Positions 7,645-15,920 of a stretch of 64,000 nt of DNA are shown in pieces; within the stretch, counting starts at the first letter, position 1; every line of letters starts with the position of its first letter. A program made the position numbers and the translations under genes. Where the stretch lies: contig NZ_CP022221.1 in the NCBI RefSeq assembly GCF_004114935.1, positions 9,278,023-9,342,022 of the forward strand, in the 5' to 3' direction. The notes under the pieces were generated by a model. The model had not been told where the DNA came from. It made no database searches and saw only the letters and a program-made list of their open reading frames with translations. This DNA is from Bradyrhizobium zhanjiangense. GTDB lineage: Bacteria > Pseudomonadota > Alphaproteobacteria > Rhizobiales > Xanthobacteraceae.

Positions 7645-8649
7645 TCAATCCGCCTTCACATAGTCCTTCGCGATGATCGCGTTCGCATCGAAGCCTTTGT
7701 CGGCAAAGCCCTGCTCCTGCAGCCATTTGATCTGGTTGTCGACGTTCTTCACGTCCAGCTTGCCGTCGGGGTCGATATAGGCACAATTGCCGACCACCTG
7801 CTCGACCGGCAAATTGGTGTACTTGGCAATGATCTCCAAGAGCGGCTTCGTCTTGTCGTTGATCGGCGCGACGCCGTCCTTCATCGCGGCGAGGATGACA
7901 TCGTGATATTCGCGGTCGGCCTTCGCGAGCGCGCCGAGCAGTTTTGTCACCAGCACCTTGTTGGTCAGCGTCTTCGGCGAGGCGAACACCGCGCCCAGCT
8001 GCCAGGGCGTCTCGTCGCCGACCCAGCCCAGAAACTTTGCGCCGCCCTCGTCCATCAGCTTGCGTGCGGTGGAGATCGGCAGCAGCGCCGCATCGACGGT
8101 CTCGCCCTTCAGCGCAGCCGCCGCATTCGACAGCGATTGCAGCGGCACGATCTTCACGTCCGCAAGCTTGAAGCCGTATTTGTCGGCGAGCAGGCCGAGC
8201 GAATAGTGAAAGCTTGATCCGACCTGCGTCACCGCCACGCGCTTGCCGGCAAGATCCTTCGGCGTCTTCAGGCCGGCGGCATAGGCGTTGTTGCTGGCGA
8301 AATAGCCGATCAGGGGATAGCCGGCCTTCTCGCGGCTCATGCCGCCGATCACCTTCAGCGTGCCCTTGCCGGCGAGATTGTAGAGACCTGCGGTGAAGGC
8401 GGTGATGCCGAAATCGACGTCCCCCGAGGTGGTGGCGACCGCGATCGGCTGCGCCGCGTCGAAGAATTTCAGCTCGACCTCTAAGCCGGCCTCACGAAAA
8501 TAGCCCTTGTCCTGCGCGATGAAGACCGGCGCGGAGGACGACAGACGAAGCACGCCGATCTTCGCCTTCAGCGCGTCTTCGGCCCTGGCCGTGCTCATCG
8601 CCATGATCGCCAAAAGGCCCACTAGCGCGAGCCGCGCAATCCCGATCAT
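7645..8649 (-). CDS. ABC transporter substrate-binding protein (NrtA/SsuA/TauA-like)
   Basis: The 334-residue periplasmic protein has a cleavable signal peptide (hydrophobic residues 6-20, cleavage near ARA-ED). The mature part starts KIGVLRLSSSAPVFIAQDKGYF, the usual start of NMT1/THI5-like binding proteins. ATG 8649 has Shine-Dalgarno GGAGGAAAC. It captures the ligand for the importer encoded downstream. The FAD oxidoreductase gene lies 42 bases upstream in the same direction, so uptake and oxidation may be linked. Confidence 0.88.
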   Translation of the reverse strand: MIGIARLALVGLLAIMAMSTARAEDALKAKIGVLRLSSSAPVFIAQDKGYFREAGLEVELKFFDAAQPIAVATTSGDVDFGITAFTAGLYNLAGKGTLKVIGGMSREKAGYPLIGYFASNNAYAAGLKTPKDLAGKRVAVTQVGSSFHYSLGLLADKYGFKLADVKIVPLQSLSNAAAALKGETVDAALLPISTARKLMDEGGAKFLGWVGDETPWQLGAVFASPKTLTNKVLVTKLLGALAKADREYHDVILAAMKDGVAPINDKTKPLLEIIAKYTNLPVEQVVGNCAYIDPDGKLDVKNVDNQIKWLQEQGFADKGFDANAIIAKDYVKAD

Positions 8650-8691
8650 CCCGTTTCCTCCAGTGGTTCTCTTGGTCGTTCTTGCCGTCCG

Positions 8692-10059
8692 CTACAGGCC
8701 CTCGGGCACCGTCTGGTCTCGCCCGATGAAGGCGCCCTGTTGTTTCAACGTTTCCTGCAATTTTTCAACGGGGATGTCACGCGGGATCCGGTTTCCGGAC
8801 AGCGCCAGCGCGGCGGCGGAACCGGCGGCCTCGCCCATCACGAAGCAAGCCCCGGAGACCCGCGCCGCCGACTGGCCCTCATGGGTCATCGAGGCACAGC
8901 GGCCGGCGACCAGGAGATTGTCGACGCCTTCGGGCACCAGCATGCGATAGGGCAGCTCGTTATAGCCCCGCGATTCCGGGATCGGCGGGAAGGTGAAGAC
9001 GACGTCGCCGGGCACATGGGCCTCGATCGGCCAGCCATTGACGCCGATGGAATCCTCGAACGAAGCGCAGCCGAGCACATCCGCACCGCTGAGCTGGTAG
9101 CCGCCCTTGATGCGGCGGGTCTCGCGGATCCCGAGCTGCGGCGGCAGGTCGACGATGTAGGACTTTTCGAAGCCCGGCACGGTGCTACGAAGGAACTCGT
9201 ACGCGGCAAGCGCCTGCTTGCGGCCCTCGATCTCGCCGCGGGTGAGATCGTCGGGCTCGACGCCGTTGATGGCGTGGCCGTCCTCGCGCGCCACTTGGGT
9301 GAAATTCACCCGCCATTCGATGCCGGATTTTTGCGGCCGCACGATCGCGCTCTTGCGCGGGAATGTGTGGGTGCCGGCCGCGATGGCCATTTCCATCAAT
9401 TGCGGAATGGTGCGCCAGGCATCGCCCGCCTTCTCCGGATCGATGCCGTTGAGACGCAGCATCATCGAGGGGTACATCGGATGGCCGTGCTCGTCGCCGA
9501 TTTCGAACGGCGCACCGGCCCACACCGCGAGATCGCCGTCGCCGGAGCAGTCGATGAAGATCTCAGATCGCACTGCCCGCCGGCCGGCCTTGGTCTCGAC
9601 CATCAGCGCATCGATGCGGCTGTCGTCGCCCATCACCACGCCGGCGCCGAGTGCATGGAAGAGGATGTGTACCTTGTGGCTGGCAAGCAATTCGTCGGCC
9701 GCGATCTTGTAGGCGGCGGTGTCATAGGCCTGTGCAAAGACCTTGCCGAGGATCAGGTGCGGCGCATTGAGACCGTTGAGCCGATCGATCCGCGCCAGCA
9801 GCTCGGACGCCATGCCCTGCACCAGCCGGTGCGCCTGGCCGTAGACATTCCCATGCAGGCCGCAGAAATTGGTGACGCCGGCCGCCGTGCCCATGCCGCC
9901 GAGAAAGCCGTAGCGCTCGATCAGCAGCGTCTTCCGCCCGGCGCGCGCGGCAGAGGCCGCGGCGACAATGCCGGCGGGGCCGCCGCCGAGCACGACGACT
10001 TCATACTCGCCATAGAGCGGCACCTGTCGTGCCGGTTCTTCGATCGTCATGGCCCGCAT
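8692..10059 (-). CDS. FAD-dependent oxidoreductase (FAD_oxidored family)
   Basis: This 455-residue flavoprotein has an N-terminal dinucleotide fold VVVLGGGPAGIVAAASAARAG near residue 22, then RYGFLGGMGTAAGV, and a second FAD contact FIDCSGDGDLAVWAGAPFE around residue 168, which is the pattern of the PF12831-type oxidoreductases. An ATG three codons in (10050) is equally possible. It is the first gene of a run that continues into the ABC importer, and a LysR regulator is divergent, so it is probably the first enzyme acting on the imported compound. The reaction is not identifiable. Confidence 0.75.
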   Translation of the reverse strand: MRAMTIEEPARQVPLYGEYEVVVLGGGPAGIVAAASAARAGRKTLLIERYGFLGGMGTAAGVTNFCGLHGNVYGQAHRLVQGMASELLARIDRLNGLNAPHLILGKVFAQAYDTAAYKIAADELLASHKVHILFHALGAGVVMGDDSRIDALMVETKAGRRAVRSEIFIDCSGDGDLAVWAGAPFEIGDEHGHPMYPSMMLRLNGIDPEKAGDAWRTIPQLMEMAIAAGTHTFPRKSAIVRPQKSGIEWRVNFTQVAREDGHAINGVEPDDLTRGEIEGRKQALAAYEFLRSTVPGFEKSYIVDLPPQLGIRETRRIKGGYQLSGADVLGCASFEDSIGVNGWPIEAHVPGDVVFTFPPIPESRGYNELPYRMLVPEGVDNLLVAGRCASMTHEGQSAARVSGACFVMGEAAGSAAALALSGNRIPRDIPVEKLQETLKQQGAFIGRDQTVPEGL

Positions 10060-10170
10060 GGCGCGTCCGCTCCCGAAATCCTTTGCTTAGGAACGACTAT
10101 GAATTAACGCGCGAGGGGCTACAATCCACCAAAATACGCGATCAGCTTTCGCGAATCGAGAAAGGTCGCC

Positions 10171-11055
10171 ATGGACATCCTCGTGAACCTGCAAGCCTTC
10201 CTCGCCACGGCGGATGCGGCCGGATTCTCGGCCGCCGCGCGAAAGCTTGATGTCTCGACCTCGGTCGTCGCCAAGCGCGTCACGCAACTGGAGGCCCGCA
10301 TCGGCACGCCGTTGTTTCACCGTTCGACCCGGCAGTTGCGACTGACCGAGGCCGGACAGCGCTACGTGCATCGCGCGCGCGGCGTCGTGGCTGACGCCAC
10401 CGACCTGCTCTCGCGCATGGGCGAGAAGGGCCACGATCTCGTCGATCACCTCCGCATCAAGGCGCCGACCTCGCTGACTGTGGCGCGTCTCGCCGACGCC
10501 TTCAGCGCGTTCCAGACCCAGAACCCGCGGCTGAAGCTCGAGATCGTTCTGATCGATCGCCCGGTCGATCCCGTCACCGAAGGATTTGACATCGCCATCG
10601 GCGCCTTCCCGCATTCCTTCGGCGGCGTGGTCGACGAGCCGCTGTGCCCGTTGAAGCGGCTGCTTTGCGCCTCACCAGCCTATTTGAAGAAGCACGGCAC
10701 GCCAAAACATCCGCGCGATCTGGTCGAGCATCGCTGCCTCAGCTTCATGCCGACCGGCCCGGAATGGGTCTTCGACGGACCGCGTGGCCGCATCAGCATC
10801 CAGGTCAGCCCGCTGCTCTCCTCCAACGAGGGGCACGTGCTGGCGCGCAGCGCCATCGCCGGCAACGGCATCGCGCTGATGTCGCATTATCTCGTCGCGG
10901 ATGCCTTGCGTGACGGCACGCTGAAGCCGGTGCTGCGCGATTTTCCGATTCCGGAATTGTGGGTGAAGGCCGCAATCCCCGAACGCCGGCGCAACGCCGC
11001 CGCAGTGCAGGCGCTGCTCACGCTGCTGAAAACGTCACTCGCGACGTCGCTGTGA
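10171..11055 (+). CDS. LysR-family transcriptional regulator
   Basis: The 294-residue protein has an N-terminal winged HTH (FLATADAAGFSAAARKLDVSTSVVAKRVTQLEARIGTPLFHRSTRQ, in the order typical of LysR) and a periplasmic-binding-protein-like effector domain from about residue 90. It is divergent from the FAD oxidoreductase/ABC operon across about 110 bases, the classic position for its target. The effector-domain sequence belongs to the CrgA/AaeR-like group. The inducer is unknown. Confidence 0.85.
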   Translation: MDILVNLQAFLATADAAGFSAAARKLDVSTSVVAKRVTQLEARIGTPLFHRSTRQLRLTEAGQRYVHRARGVVADATDLLSRMGEKGHDLVDHLRIKAPTSLTVARLADAFSAFQTQNPRLKLEIVLIDRPVDPVTEGFDIAIGAFPHSFGGVVDEPLCPLKRLLCASPAYLKKHGTPKHPRDLVEHRCLSFMPTGPEWVFDGPRGRISIQVSPLLSSNEGHVLARSAIAGNGIALMSHYLVADALRDGTLKPVLRDFPIPELWVKAAIPERRRNAAAVQALLTLLKTSLATSL

Positions 11056-11070
11056 GCCTTGCGGCGCGCC

Positions 11071-11142
11071 GTAGCCCGCATGGAGCGCAGCGGAATGCGG
11101 GGACACCGGCCCCGGATTTCGCTTCCGCTCCATCCGGGCTAC
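11071..11142. repeat. Inverted repeat, GTAGCCCG family
   Basis: GTAGCCCGCATGGAGCG at 11071 pairs with CGCTCCATCCGGGCTAC ending at 11142 with a few mismatches, forming an imperfect hairpin. It lies just past the LysR stop, so it may serve as a terminator. Confidence 0.6.
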
Positions 11143-11196
11143 ATGCTTGCCTCGAGACGGTTGCCCGGGAATGACGGACCTGACAGAAGTGCCAGC

Positions 11197-11469
11197 ATGG
11201 ACTCGACGCTTATGAAATTTCCCCTCCCCGCTTTGATCGCCCTGTTGATCTCAGCTGCTCCCGCCGCAGCCCTGGAGCAGAACTGCCGCTTCATCCAGGC
11301 CAAGCCCGATCGCGAAGCCTGCTACAAGCGGCAGGAGGAAGAGCTCGCCGAAAGACGCAAGCCAGCCGCGCCGACCGGCGAGAGCAAGACGCTCGAAACG
11401 CTGCGCCAGATGCGGCAGGACGACGACGCGGTCTATCGCAGCATCAACAACATCTGCCGCGGCTGCTGA
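11197..11469 (+). CDS. Small exported protein of unknown function
   Basis: This 90-residue protein has a signal peptide (MKFPLPALIALLISAAPAAA, cleavage near AAA-LEQ) followed by a short charged mature part with four cysteines (NCRF, ACYK and a terminal CRGC). A frame open further upstream only reads through the repeat at 11071-11142, so I use ATG 11197, with ATG 11212 as the alternative. The cysteine pattern suggests a disulfide-bonded periplasmic protein. I do not recognise a named family. Confidence 0.6.
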   Translation: MDSTLMKFPLPALIALLISAAPAAALEQNCRFIQAKPDREACYKRQEEELAERRKPAAPTGESKTLETLRQMRQDDDAVYRSINNICRGC

Positions 11470-11472
11470 GGC

Positions 11473-12276
11473 TCAAGTTTTCGCGCCATCCCAATTCGCC
11501 GCCCGCTTCTCCGCGAAGGACGCCAGTCCTTCCGCGGCCTCCGCGCTCTGGCGCTTGACCGAATGCAGCTGCACGAGCCGCGTGTACGCCGCATCGTCCA
11601 CCGCCATTCCGCCGAACGAGCTCTCCAGCGCAAGGCGCTTGGTTTCGGCCATCGCCTCCGGCCCGTTGGCGAGCAGCTGCTCGACCACTTTCGCGCCGGC
11701 GGCTTCGAGATCGGCGAGCGGCACCACCTCGTGGACGAGGCCGATGCGGCGGGCGTCCTCGGCGCCGAAGCGCTCGCCGGTCAGGGCGTACCGGCGGACC
11801 TGGCGCACGCCGATGGCGTCGCAGAGCTGCGGGATGATGATCGCCGCGGTCAGGCCCCAGCGCACCTCGGTGATCGAGAATAGCGCGTTTTCGGCCGCGA
11901 TCACGACATCGCAGGCCGCAATCACGCCGGTGCCGCCACCAAAACAGCCGCCTTGCACCAGCGCGACCGTCGGAACCGACAGCGTGTTGAGCCGCTGCAC
12001 GGCCTCGAAGGTCGCTCGTGACGCCGCCTCGTTCGCTTCAGTCGATTGCGGCCGCACGCCATTGATCCATTTGAGGTCGGCGCCGGCCTGGAAATGCTTG
12101 CCGTTGCCGCGGAGCACCACGACACGCAAGTTCGGCTTGTTGCCGAGATCGTCCATGGCCGCGAGCACGCCCGCGATCAGCGCGCCGTCATAGGCGTTGT
12201 TGACCTCGGGACGGTTCAAGGTGACGGTCGCGACGCCGCGCTCATCAAGGGTCCACAGGACAGGGTTGGCGGGCAT
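11473..12276 (-). CDS. Enoyl-CoA hydratase/isomerase family protein
   Basis: The 267-residue crotonase-fold protein has the oxyanion-hole segments LRGNGKHFQAGADLKWI near residue 56 and QGGCFGGGTGVIAACDVVIAAENALFSI near 108, followed by EVRWGL. It probably hydrates or isomerises an enoyl-CoA such as a methylglutaconyl- or aromatic-derived thioester. It converges with the small exported protein gene (3-base gap). The substrate is not determined from sequence. Confidence 0.85.
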   Translation of the reverse strand: MPANPVLWTLDERGVATVTLNRPEVNNAYDGALIAGVLAAMDDLGNKPNLRVVVLRGNGKHFQAGADLKWINGVRPQSTEANEAASRATFEAVQRLNTLSVPTVALVQGGCFGGGTGVIAACDVVIAAENALFSITEVRWGLTAAIIIPQLCDAIGVRQVRRYALTGERFGAEDARRIGLVHEVVPLADLEAAGAKVVEQLLANGPEAMAETKRLALESSFGGMAVDDAAYTRLVQLHSVKRQSAEAAEGLASFAEKRAANWDGAKT

Positions 12277-12430
12277 CGGCGATCCTCCGGTCGGATTGTT
12301 TGCTGCGCACTATGGCCGAGGGCGCTTGTCCTGATCCATATCTTTACGGCGTAGGGCGGCCGCGTCCATCGCATGGCGGCTTGTGTCATGCTGGCAGCTG
12401 ATGGCACCAAGGGACAGGACGGGACAGCAC

Positions 12431-13405
12431 ATGCGCATCTGCATTTTCGGCGCGGGCGCCGTCGGCAGCCACATTGCGGTCCGGCTGGCACGCGCCGGCC
12501 ATGAGGTCTCGTGCGTGATGCGGGGGGCGCATCTGGAGGCGGCGCGCGCCGGCGGCCTCAAGCTGCGCGTCGGCGATTCCGAGGTCAGCGCCAAGGTGAA
12601 CGCGTCAGGCGATCCGGCCCAGCTCGGCCCGCAGGACGTCGTGATCTCGACGCTGAAGGCGACCGCACTTCAGGGACTGGTTTCCAACATCAAGCCGCTG
12701 CTCCAGGACGACACAGCGATCGTGTTCGCGCAGAACGGCATTCCCTGGTGGTACGGCATCGGCCTGCCGCCGCGGCACCCGACCCCGCCCGACATTTCCT
12801 TCCTCGATCCCGGCGGTCGGTTGCGTGCCTGCATCCCGAAGGAACGGATCGTCGGCGGCGTCGTCTTCTCCTCCAACGAGGTGATCGCGCCCGGCGTGGT
12901 GCAGAACCTGACGCCGGACCGCAACCGCCTGCTGATCGGGGAATGCGACGACCGCAATTGCGAGCGCATCACCAAGCTGCGCGGCGTCTTCAACGATGCC
13001 CGGCTGGAATCGCCGCCGGTGGCCGAGATCCGCGAGGCGATCTGGTCAAAGCTGCTGACCAACATGTCGCTGTCGGTGCTGTGCCTGCTCACCGGCCAGA
13101 CCGCGCGCGGCGTGCGCGACGACCCCGCCTTCACTGAAGTCATCCCGCGCATGCTCAACGAGGCCAACGACATCGCCCAGCATTTCATTCCCGAGGTCAA
13201 ACGCGTGACCCGCAGCGGCCCCGCCCCCAACCACAAGCCGTCGCTGCTGCAGGACTACGAGCTCGGCCGCGCCATGGAGATCGACGTGCTGGTGAAAGCG
13301 CCTGCCGCTTTCGCCCGCACCGCCGGGCTGTCGACGCCGACGCTCGACCTGATCGCCGCGCTCGCGATTCAGAAGGCGCGCGACAAGGGGCTTTACTCGG
13401 CCTGA
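12431..13405 (+). CDS. 2-dehydropantoate 2-reductase family protein
   Basis: The 324-residue protein has an N-terminal NADP fold IFGAGAVGSHIAVRLARAGH (residues 4-23), the middle motif VFAQNGIPWW, and the conserved lysine/asparagine helix IWSKLLTNMSLSVL near residue 209. These are ApbA/PanE hallmarks. ATG 12431 is used; a frame open to 12383 adds no conserved sequence. The genome has at least one paralogue (29333-30340), so one or both may reduce other 2-oxo acids rather than make pantoate. It is divergent from the enoyl-CoA hydratase gene. Confidence 0.8.
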   Translation: MRICIFGAGAVGSHIAVRLARAGHEVSCVMRGAHLEAARAGGLKLRVGDSEVSAKVNASGDPAQLGPQDVVISTLKATALQGLVSNIKPLLQDDTAIVFAQNGIPWWYGIGLPPRHPTPPDISFLDPGGRLRACIPKERIVGGVVFSSNEVIAPGVVQNLTPDRNRLLIGECDDRNCERITKLRGVFNDARLESPPVAEIREAIWSKLLTNMSLSVLCLLTGQTARGVRDDPAFTEVIPRMLNEANDIAQHFIPEVKRVTRSGPAPNHKPSLLQDYELGRAMEIDVLVKAPAAFARTAGLSTPTLDLIAALAIQKARDKGLYSA

Positions 13406-13408
13406 GAT

Positions 13409-14086
13409 TCAGGCGAGCCCATCGATCCAGGCCGCCAGCGTGTCGAGCACCTCGGTGAGTGCCTCGTCATTGGTGCGGCCGGACTTCTTTAGCACCGCAA
13501 ACGAATGGTCGCCGGCTTCGACCTGATGCAGCGTCGCCTTCGGGCCGAGCTTCTCGACGACAGGCCTGAGATAGCCCAGATCGGCGAGCCCATCGCGGGT
13601 GCCTTGCAAGAACAGCATGGGGATAGCAATGCCGGCGAGGTGCTCGGCGCGCTCGGAGGACGGCTTCTTGTCGGCGTGCAGGGGGAAGCCGAGGAAGGCG
13701 AGCCCTTTGACATCAGGTAATGCAGCCTTGGACTGCGCCTGTGATGTCATGCGCCCGCCGAACGATTTTCCGCCGGCGATGAGCGTGATGCCGGGGCAGA
13801 GCCGGGCAGCTTCCGCGACAGCCGCGCGGATGGCGGCGTGCGCGACGGCCGGCTGGTCGGGACGCCCCTTCCTCTCCTCCATGTAGGGAAAATTGAAGCG
13901 GAACGTCGCAATGCCGCGCTCCGCAAGGCCCGCGGCGACCTTCTCCATGAAGGCATGCCGCATGTTCGCACCGGCGCCGTGCGCGAGGACGTAGCAGGCG
14001 CGCGCATGGGCCGGAAGCGTCAGGATCGCGGAGACCATGCCGATGCGTTCGATGTCGAGCTTGAGCTCCGTCGTCTTGCTTGTCAT
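13409..14086 (-). CDS. Alpha/beta-hydrolase, dienelactone-hydrolase-like
   Basis: This 225-residue hydrolase has the nucleophile elbow GGKSFGG (serine near residue 108), an aspartate in FLQGTRDGLAD and the histidine in EAGDHSFAV, giving a complete Ser-Asp-His triad. The opening YVLAHGAGANMRHAFM carries the oxyanion turn. This is the KANL3/Tex30-like cytosolic group, whose bacterial substrates are unknown. It lies next to and in the same direction as the TetR gene (19-base gap), so the two may be co-transcribed. Confidence 0.75.
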   Translation of the reverse strand: MTSKTTELKLDIERIGMVSAILTLPAHARACYVLAHGAGANMRHAFMEKVAAGLAERGIATFRFNFPYMEERKGRPDQPAVAHAAIRAAVAEAARLCPGITLIAGGKSFGGRMTSQAQSKAALPDVKGLAFLGFPLHADKKPSSERAEHLAGIAIPMLFLQGTRDGLADLGYLRPVVEKLGPKATLHQVEAGDHSFAVLKKSGRTNDEALTEVLDTLAAWIDGLA

Positions 14087-14105
14087 GACGTCGTCGGGCC
14101 CTCAC

Positions 14106-14762
14106 TCAACGGTGCGCGCCGCTTGCCGGCCATAGATAGTTCAGGACTTGGTCGAGCGTCATCATGATCTCGCGGCGTCCAACCTCGTTCCTCACAGAGC
14201 CGAATTTCTCCTCAAGCGCAAGCTTGGCAAAGCCGTGAACGGTGGACCAGGCCGCCGCAGCCGCTGTCTTCGCCTCCTTCGCGGTGCCGCCGACCAGCTC
14301 GGCGACGACGATCTCGAACGCGTGACCGGCGGCCCTGCTCGCCTGCCTCAGACGCGCATCGTCTGCCACGAGGCGCTTGTTCGCAAACATCATCTGGAAC
14401 CGGCCGGGATGTGTCAGCGCAAAATTGACATAAGCAAGTCCCTGGGCATGGAGCTTGTCGCGCGCACCCTGCTTGCCGGATGCCGCCTCGCGCAAGGCGC
14501 CGGCAAGCGCGTCGTAACCGCGGATCGCGACTTCGGTGAGAAGCCCCTGCGCGTTGCCGAAATGATGCGACGGGGCAGCCGGCGAAACCCCGGCGCGTCG
14601 CGCGGCTTCGCGCAGCGTGAAACCCTCGGCACCCTGCTCGGCGAGAATGGCTTCGCTCGCAGCGATCAACGCCTCCTGCAATTCACCGTGATGATAACCG
14701 GGCTCCGGCTTTGCCCGCGTCGCGCCGGCGCCGCGCTTGGCGGAGGGGGCGTGTTTCTTCAT
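14106..14762 (-). CDS. TetR-family repressor
   Basis: The 218-residue protein has a basic tail and then the TetR HTH (ALIAASEAILAEQGAEGFTLREAARRAGVSPAAPSHHFGNAQGLL in order). The C-terminal ligand domain is of the TetR_C_33-like type (TVHGFAKLALEE). ATG 14762 gives the usual basic start; GTG 14774 is also possible. Neither has a clear Shine-Dalgarno. Two 19-base operator-like palindromes occur in the divergent region in front of it, one overlapping its own start, so autorepression plus repression of the SDR gene is likely. Confidence 0.85.
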   Translation of the reverse strand: MKKHAPSAKRGAGATRAKPEPGYHHGELQEALIAASEAILAEQGAEGFTLREAARRAGVSPAAPSHHFGNAQGLLTEVAIRGYDALAGALREAASGKQGARDKLHAQGLAYVNFALTHPGRFQMMFANKRLVADDARLRQASRAAGHAFEIVVAELVGGTAKEAKTAAAAAWSTVHGFAKLALEEKFGSVRNEVGRREIMMTLDQVLNYLWPASGAHR

Positions 14763-14764
14763 GT

Positions 14765-14783
14765 AACTTGACACTGTTCAGAT
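14765..14783. promoter_or_regulatory. TetR operator-like palindrome, copy 1
   Basis: AACTTGACACTGTTCAGAT is an imperfect palindrome around ACACTGT. It matches the stronger copy at 14796-14814 at 15 of 19 positions. It overlaps the start of the TetR gene. Confidence 0.55.
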
Positions 14784-14795
14784 TGCGGCATATCT

Positions 14796-14814
14796 ATCTT
14801 AACACTGTTTAGAT
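14796..14814. promoter_or_regulatory. TetR operator-like palindrome, copy 2
   Basis: ATCTTAACACTGTTTAGAT pairs at eight of nine positions around a central C. It is centred 31 bases from copy 1, three turns of the helix, so two dimers would sit on the same face. It lies 21 bases before the ATG of the SDR gene. Confidence 0.65.
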
Positions 14815-14835
14815 AAGTGGCCCCCGGAGTTCGAA

Positions 14836-15780
14836 ATGACCGAAATGCAGGATATCACCGCAAGCAGTCCCGTAAAGCGGCGTCATCTGGTCGGAGGCGC
14901 CGCGCTCGGCATGCTCGCGGGCGCCGTCGGTGGCCTCGCCGGCGGCGTGGCGCTCGGCCAGAGTGCGACGCTGCCGCAGCAGAAGCCCAGCGGCAAGCGC
15001 CGATTCGAGGGCAAGGTCGTCATCGTCACGGGCGGCACCTCCGGCATCGGCCGCGCCGCGACGCTGATGTTCGCGGCCGAAGGCGGCCAGGTCGCCTTCT
15101 GCGGCCGCAACGCCGAGCGCGGCAAACGGGTGGAGAATGAGGTGGGCGAGGCCGGCGGCGACGCGGTCTTCATTCGCGCCGACGTCCGCAACGAGGCCGA
15201 GATCAAGGCGCTGGTCGACAAGACGATCGAACGCTACGGACGGCTCGACGTCGCCTTCAACAACGCCGGCATTTCCATCGAGCGTCCCCTTCACGAATAC
15301 AGCGCGGCCGAATTCGACGACGTGATCAGCACCGACCTGCGCGGCGTATTTCTGTCGATGAAGTATGAGATCCCTCACATGCTGGAGAAAGGCGGCGCGA
15401 TCGTCGTCACGGCGTCGTCGAACGCCATTGCCACGACAGCCAAACGCTCGGCCTATTCGGCGGCCAAGCGCGGACTGGTCGGCCTGGTCCAGGCCGCGGC
15501 ACTCGACTACGCAAAACATGGCATCCGCATCAACACACTGGTTCCCGGTACCACCGACACGCCGATGATTCGCCGGCTCGCCGGCATGGAGAATCTGCCC
15601 GATGCAGCCTGGCACGTCGGCATTGCGCAATGGGCCAAATCCAACGTTCCGGGCTTGCAGCGCGTGGCAACCCCCGAGGAGATCGCCGCCTTTGCGCTCG
15701 TGCTGGCCTCCGACGATCATCCCTACACGACCGGCGGTCAGTTCGTCATCGACGGCGGGAAGACCGCACATGGCGGCTAG
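14836..15780 (+). CDS. SDR-family oxidoreductase with Tat-like N-terminus
   Basis: The protein has 314 residues. Residues 55-314 form a classical short-chain dehydrogenase: cofactor motif VTGGTSGIGRA, NNAG, catalytic serine in VTASSNA and YSAAK. Residues 1-50 hold twin arginines (VKRRHLVGGAALG) and a glycine/alanine-rich hydrophobic stretch ending at a plausible AxA-like site (VALGQSA). This looks like a Tat signal, uncommon for NAD(P)-dependent enzymes. It is divergent from a TetR gene with two operator copies between. Its substrate is unknown. Confidence 0.82.
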   Translation: MTEMQDITASSPVKRRHLVGGAALGMLAGAVGGLAGGVALGQSATLPQQKPSGKRRFEGKVVIVTGGTSGIGRAATLMFAAEGGQVAFCGRNAERGKRVENEVGEAGGDAVFIRADVRNEAEIKALVDKTIERYGRLDVAFNNAGISIERPLHEYSAAEFDDVISTDLRGVFLSMKYEIPHMLEKGGAIVVTASSNAIATTAKRSAYSAAKRGLVGLVQAAALDYAKHGIRINTLVPGTTDTPMIRRLAGMENLPDAAWHVGIAQWAKSNVPGLQRVATPEEIAAFALVLASDDHPYTTGGQFVIDGGKTAHGG

Positions 15781-15920
15781 ACCGGGCGCAGCCTGAAAAC
15801 ACAATTCGCGGCGAGCTCGAATGGCGTACCAAGAGGAGCAGCCTTGCGCCCGTGCCGACCGTTGTGGCAGGCCTGACACGCTGGCTGTCGCAAGGCGCGA
15901 CATCACCGATCGAGGTTTCC

